From the NCBI RefSeq assembly GCF_020535245.1, contig NZ_CP084911.1, forward strand, positions 535,001-599,000: a stretch of DNA of 64,000 nt, read 5' to 3'. Below, piece by piece: positions 55,498 through 64,000 of the stretch (position 1 is the stretch's first letter; every line of letters begins with the position of its first letter). Both the position numbers and the translations under genes were made by a program. Below the pieces are notes generated by a model, which was not told the origin of the DNA, ran no database searches, and saw only the letters and a program-made list of their open reading frames with translations. Source of the DNA: Asticcacaulis sp. AND118. GTDB lineage: Bacteria; Pseudomonadota; Alphaproteobacteria; Caulobacterales; Caulobacteraceae.

Positions 55498-58400
55498 ATG
55501 CTGTCCCGCTTCTTTATCGACCGTCCCATCTTCGCCTGGGTGGTGGCCATCGTCATCATGCTGGCCGGTCTGCTTTCGATCCGTACACTGCCCGTCGAAC
55601 AATATCCCGACATCGCCCTGCCGCAGGTGCGGGTGAACGCCTCCTATCCGGGGGCGTCGGCCAAGACGGTCGAGGATTCGGTGACGCAGATCATCGAGCA
55701 GGGGATGACCGGTCTCGATCGCCTGAAGTATATGACGGCGTCGTCCTCGGACAGCGGATCGGCCAATGTGACGCTGGTCTTCGAAGCCGGGACCAATATC
55801 GACACGGCCCAGGTGCAGGTGCAGAACCAGATTCAGGCCGTGATCAACCGTCTGCCGCAGGACGTGCAGGCGCAGGGCGTGCGGGTCAACAAGGCCTCGA
55901 ACAACATGCTGCTGGTCATCTCGCTCTATTCGACCGACGGCTCGCTGACCAATGCCGACCTTGGCGACTATCTGGTCTCGAACATTCAGGACACGCTGGC
56001 GCGTGTTGACGGGGTGGGGGAAACCAATGTGTTCGGTTCCGGCTACGCCATGCGCATCTGGCTCAATCCGGAAAAGCTGGTCGGCTATAATCTGACGCCC
56101 GCCGACATCGTCACCGCCATTCGAGCCCAGAACGCGCAGGTCTCCGCCGGTCAGCTTGCGGCGCAGCCGACGACCGACGACATCGCGCTCAACGCCACCA
56201 TCACCTCTCAGTCGCGCCTGACAACAGCGGCGGAATTCCAGAACATCATCGTCAAGAGCGACGCGTCGGGCGCCACCGTCTATCTGCGCGACGTCGCCCG
56301 CGTCGAACTGGGGCAGCAGAATTACGAGTCGATCAGCCGCATCAACGGCCAACCCGCCACCGGCATCGCTATCAGTCTCGCCACAGGCGCCAATGCGCTG
56401 AAAACGGCTGATTTGGTCAAGGCCGAGATGGAGACGATGTCGAAGGCCTTCCCCAAGAATATCGCCTACGCCATCCCCAACGACTCGACCGACTTCATCA
56501 AGCTGTCGATCAAGGAGGTGGTGAAGACGCTGATCGAAGCCATTGTACTGGTCTTCATCGTCATGTTCCTGTTCCTGCAGAACTGGCGCGCCACCATCAT
56601 CCCGACCATCGCGGTTCCCGTTGTGCTCCTGGGGACACTGGGGATTCTGGCGGCCTTCGGCTATTCGATCAACCTTCTGACCATGTTCGGGCTGGTTCTG
56701 GCCATCGGCCTCCTGGTCGATGACGCCATTGTCGTGGTGGAAAACGTCGAGCGCGTAATGCACGAAGAGGGGCTCGATCCCAAGGAAGCCACGCGCAAAT
56801 CGATGGATGAAATCACCGGCGCGCTGATCGGCATCGGCCTCGTTCTGGCCGCCATGTTCGTGCCCATGGCCTTCTTCGGCGGCACGCAGGGCATCATCTA
56901 TCGTCAGTTCTCGATCACCATCGTTTCGGCCATGGCCCTGTCGGTTCTCGTCGCCCTGGTCCTGACGCCGCCGCTCTGCGCGACCATTCTCAAGCCGATC
57001 GACCACGAAAAACACGCTGAAAAGAAGGGCTTCTTCGGCTGGTTCAACAAAAGCTTCAACGCCGCCAGCCACGGCTATATGCGCAGCGTCGGCAAAATCG
57101 TCGGCAAGCCGCTGCGCTATCTGGCCATCTATGGCGTGGTTATCGTCGCCTGCGCCATGATGTTCCGCGTCCTGCCGACCTCCTTCCTGCCGGACGAGGA
57201 TCAGGGCTTCATGCAGGCCATCGTGCAACTGCCCGTCGGCACCACCAGCAAGACGACCAACGAGGTGGTGAAGAAGGTCGAGGCCTATCTGAGCAAGGAC
57301 CCGACCGCGCGTTACGTCTTTGCCCGCGTCGGTTCCAACGGTCAGAACCAGGGGCAGGTCAATATCCGCATGAAGCCGTTCGAGGAGCGCGGCACAAGCG
57401 ACCTGCGCGTGCCGGCGGTGATCGAGCGCGCCCGCAAGGAATTCGCCAAGCCCGAATACCGCAATGCCCGCGTCATCCCCACCCAACCGCCGGTCGTGCG
57501 CTCATTGGGCGACGCATCGGGCTTCTCCTTCGTCATCAAGGACGTCGGCGGCGTCGGCCCGCAGGCTCTGCTGGCGGCGCGCAACGACTTCATCCGCCGC
57601 GCCGAAGGCGATCCGCGCCTGGGCTCGGTGCGCTCCGGCGGACAGGACCTGACGCCGCAGCTCAAGATCGACATCGACAAGACCGCGGCCGGCGCCATGG
57701 GAGTCAGCGTTTCCGACATCAACGCCATGCTCTCGGCGGCGTGGGGCGGCTCCTACGTCAACGACTTCATCGACCGTGGCCGCGTCAAGCGCGTCTATGT
57801 GCAGGCCGATACGCCCTACCGTATGCGTCCGGAAGACCTGAACCGCTGGTACGTGCGCAACAGAGACAGCGCCATGGTGCCCTTTTCGGCCTTCGGCTCC
57901 AGCCGCTGGCAGTCGGGCACGCCGACGCTTGAGCGCTACAACGGCTCGCCCTCGACGGGGGTGCAGGGCGCGACGGCGGAAGGCGTGTCGTCGGGCGACG
58001 CCATGGCCGCCGTCGAGGAACTGGCCGCCGATCTGCCGCAGGGCACGGCGATCGAATGGACCGGCCTGTCGTTGCAGGAACGCGAATCCGGCGCGCAGGC
58101 CCCGGCGCTGTACGCCCTGTCGGTGCTGGTCGTCTTCCTGCTGCTGGCGGCTCTGTACGAGAGCTGGACCATTCCCTTTTCGGTCATTCTGGTGCTGCCG
58201 CTGGCGGTGCTGGGGGCTCTGGTGGCGACCTGGGCACGCGGTCTGGACAACGACATCTTCTTCCAGGTCGGGCTTCTGACCACGATCGGCCTGTCGTGCA
58301 AGAACGCCATCCTCATCGTCGAATACGCCCGAACGCTTCAGGAGCGCGGCATGGGACTGATCGACGCCACGCTGGAAGCTTCGCGTATTCGTTTGCGTCC

Positions 58401-58614
58401 GATCCTGATGACCTCGTTCGCCTTCACCTTCGGCGTCCTGCCGCTGGCCTTGGCCAATGGGGCGGGCTCCGGCGCGCAGCACGCCATCGGCACCGGCCTG
58501 ATCGGCGGCGTCCTGTCGGCGACCCTGTTGGCCATCTTCTACATTCCGCTGTTCTTTGTGCTGGTGCAGAAGCTGTTCAACCGCAAGTACCGCAACGAAG
58601 TCAAATCGGCCTAG
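55498..58614 (+). CDS. RND efflux permease, AcrB/MexB (HAE1) type
   Basis: A 1038-aa inner-membrane proton-driven drug exporter of standard length. The N-terminal FFIDRPIFAWVVAIVIMLAG, TM4 region GLLVDDAIVVVENVERVM with the Asp pair for proton relay, the PTSFLPDEDQG start of the second half, and the C-terminal ARTLQERGMGLIDATLEASRIRLRPILMTS are diagnostic. The normal partners (membrane-fusion protein and outer-membrane channel) are not encoded next to it, so it must use a partner from elsewhere. The upstream 230 bases hold the previous gene's terminator and presumably its own promoter. Confidence 0.95.
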   Translation: MLSRFFIDRPIFAWVVAIVIMLAGLLSIRTLPVEQYPDIALPQVRVNASYPGASAKTVEDSVTQIIEQGMTGLDRLKYMTASSSDSGSANVTLVFEAGTNIDTAQVQVQNQIQAVINRLPQDVQAQGVRVNKASNNMLLVISLYSTDGSLTNADLGDYLVSNIQDTLARVDGVGETNVFGSGYAMRIWLNPEKLVGYNLTPADIVTAIRAQNAQVSAGQLAAQPTTDDIALNATITSQSRLTTAAEFQNIIVKSDASGATVYLRDVARVELGQQNYESISRINGQPATGIAISLATGANALKTADLVKAEMETMSKAFPKNIAYAIPNDSTDFIKLSIKEVVKTLIEAIVLVFIVMFLFLQNWRATIIPTIAVPVVLLGTLGILAAFGYSINLLTMFGLVLAIGLLVDDAIVVVENVERVMHEEGLDPKEATRKSMDEITGALIGIGLVLAAMFVPMAFFGGTQGIIYRQFSITIVSAMALSVLVALVLTPPLCATILKPIDHEKHAEKKGFFGWFNKSFNAASHGYMRSVGKIVGKPLRYLAIYGVVIVACAMMFRVLPTSFLPDEDQGFMQAIVQLPVGTTSKTTNEVVKKVEAYLSKDPTARYVFARVGSNGQNQGQVNIRMKPFEERGTSDLRVPAVIERARKEFAKPEYRNARVIPTQPPVVRSLGDASGFSFVIKDVGGVGPQALLAARNDFIRRAEGDPRLGSVRSGGQDLTPQLKIDIDKTAAGAMGVSVSDINAMLSAAWGGSYVNDFIDRGRVKRVYVQADTPYRMRPEDLNRWYVRNRDSAMVPFSAFGSSRWQSGTPTLERYNGSPSTGVQGATAEGVSSGDAMAAVEELAADLPQGTAIEWTGLSLQERESGAQAPALYALSVLVVFLLLAALYESWTIPFSVILVLPLAVLGALVATWARGLDNDIFFQVGLLTTIGLSCKNAILIVEYARTLQERGMGLIDATLEASRIRLRPILMTSFAFTFGVLPLALANGAGSGAQHAIGTGLIGGVLSATLLAIFYIPLFFVLVQKLFNRKYRNEVKSA

Positions 58615-58699
58615 GCTCGTTACGCGCCCCTTTACGTTCACTCGTCCCCGTTTTAGGTTGCCGATGCAACCGTCAGCATTTGGGGGCAGGGGACGTAAT

Positions 58700-59746
58700 A
58701 TGACAGGCGAAATCGAAGCGGTTGCGGATGTGGCGACGGGGACCTTGGCCGCGCACGCTGTCGATGGCGGCGAAGGCGGCGGGCATGGGCGCGGCAACTG
58801 CCTGAACTGCGGTGAAAAGCTGACTGGTCCCTATTGTCACGCCTGCGGCCAGGCGGCGCACACCCATCGCACCCTGATGGGCTTCGGGCACGACATACTG
58901 CACGGCGTTTTTCACTTCGAAGGCCGTTTCTGGCATACGATTCCGCTGCTGGTCGCCAAGCCGGGCGAACTGACGCGCCGCTATATCAACGGCGAGCGCA
59001 TCCGGTTTATCTCGCCCGTGGCGCTGTTCCTGTTCATGGTGTTTCTCACCTTCGCCGTGCTCAACTTCGGGCCGGGCGTCGATGTCAATACTGGCATTCG
59101 CACGGCGGCGCATAAGACCGAGATCGCCAATACGCAGGCCGAGATACGCACGCTGGAGGCTGCGCGCCGTACGAAGCTTGCCGACGGTCGGGGGGCGGAC
59201 GCCATAGACGCCCAACTCAATGCCAAACGCGAGACTCTTGAACAACTCAGGGCAGGTCAGATCGTGACCGATGGCGCGCTCGATCCCGGGTTCGAGGCCA
59301 AGATGCATACAGGCGTGAAGCCCATAGACAAGGTGATCCATAAGGTCGCCCAGAACCCCAACCTGTTCGTCTACAAGCTCCAGTCCTCCGCCTATAAGTT
59401 CCTGTGGCTGCTCATCCCCATTTCGCTGCCCTTCATCTGGCTGATGTTCGCCTGGCGGCGCGATGTCGCCCTGTACGATCACGCCGTCTTCGCCACCTAT
59501 TCGCTGTCGGCCATGATGCTGCTGATGATCGTCCTGCACCTGCTGTCGCTGATCGGCCTGCCGGACGTCATAGGCAACTGGGCGCTGGTGCTGGCGCCCC
59601 CCTTTCACATGTACCGGCAGCTACGCGGCGCCTATGGCGTCAGCCGGTTCGGCGGTTTGTGGCGGGTGGTCTTTCTTTTGGTCTCCGCCGGCATCTCGTC
59701 TGTCATCTTCGCTCTGGTGCTTATCCAGATGATGATGGGGCACTAG
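58700..59746 (+). CDS. DUF3667 membrane protein with N-terminal zinc ribbon
   Basis: A 348-aa protein. A zinc-ribbon with Cys34, Cys37, Cys46 and Cys49 (CLNCGEKLTGPYCHACGQ) is followed by the DUF3667 block (FHFEGRFWHTIPLLVAKPGELTRRYINGERIRFISPVALFLF). The protein has about five membrane segments, with a charged coiled-coil-prone region at ~150-200. The function is unknown. The ATG at 58700 is preferred over an earlier in-frame start at 58556 inside the RND gene. Its TAG stop codon is formed by the first bases of dispersed repeat copy B. Confidence 0.85.
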   Translation: MTGEIEAVADVATGTLAAHAVDGGEGGGHGRGNCLNCGEKLTGPYCHACGQAAHTHRTLMGFGHDILHGVFHFEGRFWHTIPLLVAKPGELTRRYINGERIRFISPVALFLFMVFLTFAVLNFGPGVDVNTGIRTAAHKTEIANTQAEIRTLEAARRTKLADGRGADAIDAQLNAKRETLEQLRAGQIVTDGALDPGFEAKMHTGVKPIDKVIHKVAQNPNLFVYKLQSSAYKFLWLLIPISLPFIWLMFAWRRDVALYDHAVFATYSLSAMMLLMIVLHLLSLIGLPDVIGNWALVLAPPFHMYRQLRGAYGVSRFGGLWRVVFLLVSAGISSVIFALVLIQMMMGH

Positions 59747-59882
59747 ATCCTTATGTTTTCTTATGGAAACATAAGGATCTGGATTTTGTTTACGCCCTCG
59801 CCGGGCGGTGGCTCCGCCACCTTTGCCGCCGCCGCAATGGCGGCTTGAGCGGAATGATCCCATCAGAAATCATTCCGCTCAA
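59743..59882. repeat. Dispersed palindromic repeat, copy B
   Basis: The partner of 7471-7610, in the same orientation, with only scattered differences: a fully matched 12-bp first stem (ATCCTTATGTTT / AAACATAAGGAT), TTTGCC for TTGGCC, and GATCCC for GATTCC. The terminal stem is TTGAGCGGAATGAT / ATCATTCCGCTCAA, where copy A has TAGAGCGG / CCGCTCTA: both arms changed together, so pairing is kept. It abuts and supplies the stop codon of the DUF3667 gene and probably ends its transcript. Confidence 0.88.
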
Positions 59883-59927
59883 GCGCATTTGACTCCGAAA
59901 ACGGAAGCCCCTTTTAGGAGTCAAATG
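59883..59927. repeat. Palindrome related to the 49784 repeat
   Basis: A perfect 11-bp stem CATTTGACTCC (59886-59896) / GGAGTCAAATG (59917-59927), preceded by GCG. The GCGCATTTGACTCCGAAAAC strand matches the reverse complement of the right arm of the first hairpin at 49784. It lies directly after repeat copy B, making a compound palindromic region. Confidence 0.75.
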
Positions 59928-60021
59928 TGTGTCTAAACAAAGTTTAGAACGCGTGTCACCAAGTTCAGACCCAAGCCGATTCCAGCGCGATTCAGGTGCG
60001 ACATATCCGGCCCACTTAAAC

Positions 60022-60053
60022 GAAAAACCCCCTGCACTACGCGGCGCAGGGGG
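60022..60053 (-). terminator. Terminator after arabinofuranosidase gene
   Basis: Stem CCCCCTGC / GCAGGGGG with a 10-nt loop, followed by five T residues on the minus strand, about 27 bases past the stop codon. Confidence 0.88.
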
Positions 60054-60079
60054 CGAAAGACCTGATCGGACAGACGCTT

Positions 60080-61651
60080 TTAGTCGAGCCTGACCACGAC
60101 CACCGACTTGGCCGGAATAGTCAGTTCCAGAACATTGCCCTTCACCTTGCCGCCCTTGAACGCGGCGAGCGAGATGGCTTCCGGCTGGCCCGGCACGTTA
60201 TGGGCGTCCATCTTGTCAGCGGTCAGGATGTCGCCGGAGACGGTCCTGGCCTTCAGCGAGCCGAGGTTGATGTTCAGCACATAGCCTTCGGTCAGGTTGG
60301 TGTTGGCGACGCCGATATAGGTTTTGCCGTCCCTGGCCTTGGCGGCCGTAACGTTGAACGCCGGATAGGCCTGCTCCTTGCCCTCCTTGTCCTTGCCCAG
60401 CAGCGACGGGGCGGCGACATCGAGCGGGATCAGGGTCGCGTCCTGGAACGGCACATACATTTTGTAGGCGTAATAGGTCGGAGTCAGGGCCATTTTTTCC
60501 TTGTCGGTCAGGATAACGGCCTGCAGGACGTTCACGGTCTGAGCGATGTTGGTCATCTTCACGCGCTCGGTATAGCGATGGAAGATGTTGAAGTTATAGG
60601 CCGCCACGATGCCGTCGCGCAGGGTGTTCTGCTGATAGAGGTGACCCGGATTGGTGCCGGGCTCGACGTCGTACCAGGTGCCCCATTCATCGACATAGAG
60701 CGCGATGCGCTTCTTGGGGTCGTGCTTGTCCATCGCGGCCATGTGGTCGCGGATGATCTTGTCCATGCGGGAGGTCTGATAGAAGGTGGAATACCACTGA
60801 TCGACCGGGAAGTTGGTCGCCGGGCCCTTCTTTGACCAGTTGGCGGTCGGCAGGGTGTAGTAGTGCAGCGAAATGGCGTCCATGCGCTTGCCGGCGCTGC
60901 CGACCACCACGTCGGTCCAGTTTACATCGTCGGCGTTCGAGCCGGACGCCACGCGCACGGCGGGATTGTCCGCGCCCTTATGGAAGAAGGCCGAGAAGCG
61001 GCGATATTCGTCGGCGTAGTATTCCGGGCGCATTTCGCCGCCGCAGCCCCAGCTTTCGTTGCCGATGCCGATGAAGGGCACCTTGAAGGGCTTGTCATGG
61101 CCGTTGGCGCGGCGCTCCTTGGCCAGATCGTCATCGCCGGGCGAGGTCATGTACTCGATCCATTCGCGCATCTCGGTCGGGTTCGACGAGCCGACATTGA
61201 CCGCCAGATAGGCTTCGGAATTGGTCTGCTCGACGAAATCGAAGAATTCGTGCGTGCCGAAGGCGTTGCTTTCGGGCGTGCCCCCCCACCAGTTGTTCTT
61301 ACGCGACGGACGACTGGAGCGCTCACCGATACCGTCGCGCCAGTGGTATTCGTCGGCGAAGCAGCCGCCGGGCCAGCGCACGTTCGGCATCTTGATGGCT
61401 TTCAGCGCCGCCACAACGTCGTTGCGTATGCCCCGCGTATTGGGAATGGGCGAATCCGGTCCGACCCAGATGCCTTCATAAACGCCGAGGCCGAGGTGTT
61501 CGGAGAACTGACCGTAGATATGGCGCGGAATTTCCAGGCCGGGCTGATCCGGTTTCAGCGTGGCGTCGATCCGGACCGGCGCGGCCAGAGCGGCGGAGGC
61601 CGAACAGCCGATAGTGGCCGTCAGCGCCAGCGTCGTAAGTGTCTTCAACAT
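60080..61651 (-). CDS. Secreted alpha-N-arabinofuranosidase, GH51
   Basis: A 523-aa glycoside hydrolase of family 51 that releases L-arabinofuranose side chains from arabinan or arabinoxylan. It has a signal peptide (~1-24, ending ALAA), a TIM-barrel with acid/base Glu199 (GIGNESWGCGG) and nucleophile Glu322 (VDEWGTW), the N-terminal HIYGQFSEHLGLGVYEGIWVG and RWPGGCFADEYHWRDGIG landmarks, and a C-terminal beta-sandwich. The ATG at 61651 is chosen for the signal peptide and the AAAGG site. Many GH51 enzymes are cytoplasmic, so export is notable. It fits with the pectin genes near 27 kb. Confidence 0.93.
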   Translation of the reverse strand: MLKTLTTLALTATIGCSASAALAAPVRIDATLKPDQPGLEIPRHIYGQFSEHLGLGVYEGIWVGPDSPIPNTRGIRNDVVAALKAIKMPNVRWPGGCFADEYHWRDGIGERSSRPSRKNNWWGGTPESNAFGTHEFFDFVEQTNSEAYLAVNVGSSNPTEMREWIEYMTSPGDDDLAKERRANGHDKPFKVPFIGIGNESWGCGGEMRPEYYADEYRRFSAFFHKGADNPAVRVASGSNADDVNWTDVVVGSAGKRMDAISLHYYTLPTANWSKKGPATNFPVDQWYSTFYQTSRMDKIIRDHMAAMDKHDPKKRIALYVDEWGTWYDVEPGTNPGHLYQQNTLRDGIVAAYNFNIFHRYTERVKMTNIAQTVNVLQAVILTDKEKMALTPTYYAYKMYVPFQDATLIPLDVAAPSLLGKDKEGKEQAYPAFNVTAAKARDGKTYIGVANTNLTEGYVLNINLGSLKARTVSGDILTADKMDAHNVPGQPEAISLAAFKGGKVKGNVLELTIPAKSVVVVRLD

Positions 61652-62268
61652 GGGCTTACCTTTGTGCAGTCGTTTCTTATGATTAGGGCCGTTCAAGCGT
61701 TACTACGGAATGCGCGGGCACAGCGACGCTCAGGGTGTTGTCCTGATGCCAGTTCCGTTACATAGGGCGATTTGGTGGCGATTAGGGCGATTGGGGTTAG
61801 CTCACGCGCCCTAACATATCCTGCGTCCTCTTGCTTTTTATTGTCCTACAATTAGCACGCGATAAGGCGAAATCAACCGCTTTTCCACGCCCGTCAGTGC
61901 CGGGAAAACGATTGTATCGATGGTCACTTTTTAATGACGCCCTTTTGAGACCCGCGTGAACGCTCAAAAGGCTAGGATTGAGCATGTTCCGAAACGTGTG
62001 AGGCAGGGTCACCTGCTCGAACGCCCTCTCGGATCGGGGTGCGCGATTCGTTTCATAGACGTTTGTTCACGGGCGTTTTGTGCGCCGCCCACTTCGCATC
62101 GCAATACGGGAGCGGGCTTTAATAATGGCATCCTTATGGCTCTTTCGGCCATTTTGGGAGGCAATCCGAGGCGGTGAGACCACTGGTTTGGCCCGCCGCT
62201 GAACGGCCCGCTTCGCGGCCTGTGGCTTCGCGTCTTCGAAGCCTGACAAAAAAGACGGCGACTGACAT
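61652..62268. other. Long intergenic region between GH51 and otsB genes
   Basis: 617 bases between divergent genes, with no supportable gene. Short frames here have no ribosome-binding sites or recognisable products. A small inverted repeat, CGAT-TGT-ATCG (61909-61919), might be part of an operator. Inverted GC-rich segments lie near 62205-62245. I see no riboswitch. Confidence 0.5.
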
Positions 62269-63015
62269 ATGATCCTACCTGACCGGCTGGACGCGCGGGC
62301 GACTGCGCTGTTTCTGGATATCGATGGCACTTTGGCGCACATTCGCCCGCGTCCTGAAGACGTCGGCCCCGATGTGCGGCGCAACGACCTTTTGAAGCGC
62401 GCGCGCCGCGTGCTGACCGGACGGCTGGCCATTCTGTCCGGCCGGTCCATTTCCGAAATCGACTACATTACCGGGAACAGCGTGCGGGCCGTCGCCGGTG
62501 TGCACGGACTGGAGCGTCGCGACGCCGAAGGCGAGCGCCGCGACCACATGCTGACCGACGAGGTGCGCCACGCGCTGGATCAGGCGCTTCTGGTGCTCAC
62601 CGCTCTGGCGGAACAGAAGCCCGGCGTCCTGATCGAGACCAAGGGCAAGTCAATCGGCGTGCACTATCGGCTCAATCCCGACGCTGAGGGTATGGTCAAG
62701 ACCATCACCTCCAACCTGGCGCAAAATTCGCTGCTGGTGCTGCAACTGGGCGACCGCGTGGCCGAACTGCGCGCGCCGGGCCCGGACAAGGGCGACGCGC
62801 TCCGGGCCTTCATGAACGAAGCGCCGTTCGAGGGCTTCACGCCGGTGTTTGTCGGCGACGATCTGACCGACGAGCACGCCTTCCGGGCGGCGGCGCAAGG
62901 GGGTGGCTTCGGCATCCTGGTCGGTGAGCCGCGTGAGACAGCGGCCCGCTTCTGCCTGCCCAATGTGCAGGCTGTGCTGGACTGGCTGGAAGCGGGGGTG
63001 ACGCATCATGCCTGA
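62269..63015 (+). CDS. otsB: Trehalose-6-phosphate phosphatase
   Basis: A 248-aa HAD-superfamily phosphatase that releases trehalose from trehalose-6-phosphate. The catalytic Asp17/Asp19 motif LDIDGT, the GRLAILSGRSISEID region, the VAGVHGLERR block, Lys in GPDKGDALRAF and the metal site VGDDLTDEHAF are present. It overlaps the next gene by 8 bases, as in alphaproteobacterial otsB-GH15-otsA operons. Confidence 0.94.
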   Translation: MILPDRLDARATALFLDIDGTLAHIRPRPEDVGPDVRRNDLLKRARRVLTGRLAILSGRSISEIDYITGNSVRAVAGVHGLERRDAEGERRDHMLTDEVRHALDQALLVLTALAEQKPGVLIETKGKSIGVHYRLNPDAEGMVKTITSNLAQNSLLVLQLGDRVAELRAPGPDKGDALRAFMNEAPFEGFTPVFVGDDLTDEHAFRAAAQGGGFGILVGEPRETAARFCLPNVQAVLDWLEAGVTHHA

Positions 63016-64000
63016 TCAGTCCGCGTCTATCCCGGTCGCTGCGACCGATGCCGAACCGCGTAAAAACCCGCTGAGCCACACGCTCGACCTCGGCCTGATC
63101 GGCAACGGCACGGTATCGGCGCTGATCGACGATAGAGGCAACTGGGTCTGGGCCTGCGTGCCGCGCTTCGACGGCGATCCGGTGTTCAGCAACCTGCTCA
63201 GCGGCGTCGAAGCGACCGATGCAGCCGCTGAAGGTGTGTGGGCCATCGACCTGATCGGTCTGGCGCGCGCCGAACAGGTCTATGAGCGCAACAGCGCCGT
63301 CCTGCGCACCGTCCTGACCGACGAAAAGGGCGCGCAGCTTGAGATTCTCGACTTCTGCCCGCGCTTTCGCCACCATGAGCGTCAATACCGTCCGGTGGCC
63401 TTCTGCCGTCTGATCAGGCCGCTGGCCGGCGCGCCGCGCATCTGTATGCGTTTGCGCCCCATGCGCGATTATGGCGCGACGCGGGCCCCGCACTCCTTCG
63501 GCTCGAACCATATCCGTTTCTTGGGCGTCGACACCGATCTGCGCCTGACCACCAACTGCCCGATTTCGCACCTTCTGAACGCGCGCACCTTCCGGCTGGA
63601 AGAGACGATGGCCTTCTTTCTGGGGCCGGACGAGCCGTTTTCGACCGGCATCCTGCAAGGGGTGCGCGACATGTACGAGCAGACCGACGCCTACTGGAAG
63701 CGCTGGGTGCGCACCCTGTCCCTGCCTTTGGAATGGCAGGACGCCACCATCCGCGCCGCCATCGCGCTCAAACTGTGCGTCTATGAAGAGACCGGCGCCA
63801 TCGTCGCGGCCATGACCACGTCCATCCCCGAAGCGCCGCATTCCGGCCGCAACTGGGATTACCGTTACTGCTGGATCCGCGACGCCTATTATGTGGTGCA
63901 GGCCCTGACGCGGCTGGGGGCGGTCGATATTCTCGAAAACTACCTGAAATACCTGCGCAATATCGTCGATCAGGCGGGCGAGGGGCCGATTCAGCCCGTC
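63008..64000 (+). CDS. Glycoside hydrolase family 15 protein, 5' part (runs off window)
   Basis: An open frame of 331 codons from ATG 63008 with no stop before the right edge. The N-terminal domain (LDLGLIGNGTVSALIDDRGNWVWACVPRFDGDPVF) and the start of the catalytic (alpha/alpha)6 barrel (SGRNWDYRYCWIRDAYYVVQALTRLG) are those of GH15 glucoamylase/trehalase-like enzymes. The overlap with otsB suggests a role in trehalose metabolism, with otsA expected next. The ~600-residue family length means roughly half lies outside the window. Confidence 0.92.
   Translation, partial: MPDQSASIPVAATDAEPRKNPLSHTLDLGLIGNGTVSALIDDRGNWVWACVPRFDGDPVFSNLLSGVEATDAAAEGVWAIDLIGLARAEQVYERNSAVLRTVLTDEKGAQLEILDFCPRFRHHERQYRPVAFCRLIRPLAGAPRICMRLRPMRDYGATRAPHSFGSNHIRFLGVDTDLRLTTNCPISHLLNARTFRLEETMAFFLGPDEPFSTGILQGVRDMYEQTDAYWKRWVRTLSLPLEWQDATIRAAIALKLCVYEETGAIVAAMTTSIPEAPHSGRNWDYRYCWIRDAYYVVQALTRLGAVDILENYLKYLRNIVDQAGEGPIQPV

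Noticed and set aside
55426-57486. 686-codon minus-strand frame antisense to the RND pump
   Set aside because: Shadow frame; the plus-strand product is a full-length AcrB-type pump.
61955-61991. General-stress (EcfG) promoter GGAAC...CGTT on the minus strand
   Set aside because: The spacer is about 23 bases, too long for that promoter class.

Overview
The window is GC-rich chromosomal DNA from an alphaproteobacterium. I infer the Caulobacterales, perhaps an Asticcacaulis-like genome. The reasons are the rRNA operon that ends 23S-5S-tRNA-fMet, the STN-type TonB receptor under a FecI/FecR pair, the abundance of c-di-GMP proteins, TTAACCAT half-sites of the CtrA type, and alphaproteobacterial intergenic palindromes. 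The taxonomic call rests on gene content only.

Layout. 1-3750: 3' half of an rRNA operon (spacer, 23S with a helix-9 insertion, 5S, tRNA-fMet), then a scar carrying a second copy of the tRNA 3' end. 3825-7314: a ferritin-like/iron-sulfur fusion protein divergent from a heme oxygenase, plus a small unknown gene. 7471-7610: first copy of a dispersed palindromic repeat; the second is at 59743-59882. 7810-18811 (minus strand): dGTPase, ECF sigma factor, FecR anti-sigma factor, large TonB receptor and two secreted S9 peptidases, which looks like a peptide-scavenging locus under cell-surface signalling. 18920-24491: a sugar mutarotase gene convergent with a tightly coupled tyrosine-catabolism operon (hppD, hmgA, fahA, a Rieske protein, an aminotransferase). 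A palindromic operator candidate lies upstream of hppD. 24606-28700: aldose epimerase, hexuronate-type MFS carrier and pectate lyase. 28834-32712: a stand-alone receiver protein, a Crp/Fnr regulator overlapping maleylacetoacetate isomerase, and a Bcr/CflA exporter. 32095-36704: an isoquinoline-oxidoreductase-type molybdenum enzyme with its own cofactor-maturation genes and a nearby cytochrome c.

36810-42255: a possible ten-codon gene with its own ribosome-binding site and terminator, a CHASE2-EAL protein, and a second TonB receptor. 42394-49003: a six-gene operon DUF4129 / DUF4350 / MoxR / DUF58 / SpoIIM-like / RDD, a set often found together and linked to envelope functions. 49011-55269: a membrane protein, a PAS-EAL protein, a TetR regulator whose operator fills its own promoter spacer, and an MHYT-PAS-GGDEF-EAL protein. 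55498-59746: an RND efflux pump without an adaptor gene, and a DUF3667 protein. 60080-64000: a secreted GH51 arabinofuranosidase and the start of a trehalose operon (otsB, then a GH15 enzyme that runs off the window).

Taken together, the genes describe a free-living heterotroph that degrades plant polymers (pectin, arabinan), peptides and aromatic amino acids, senses its surface through TonB receptors, and has a rich c-di-GMP network. No CRISPR array, prophage or complete insertion sequence is visible. The least explained items are the ferritin-like/Fer4_19/double-CDGSH fusion at 3825-5798 and the ten-codon ORF at 36856-36888.
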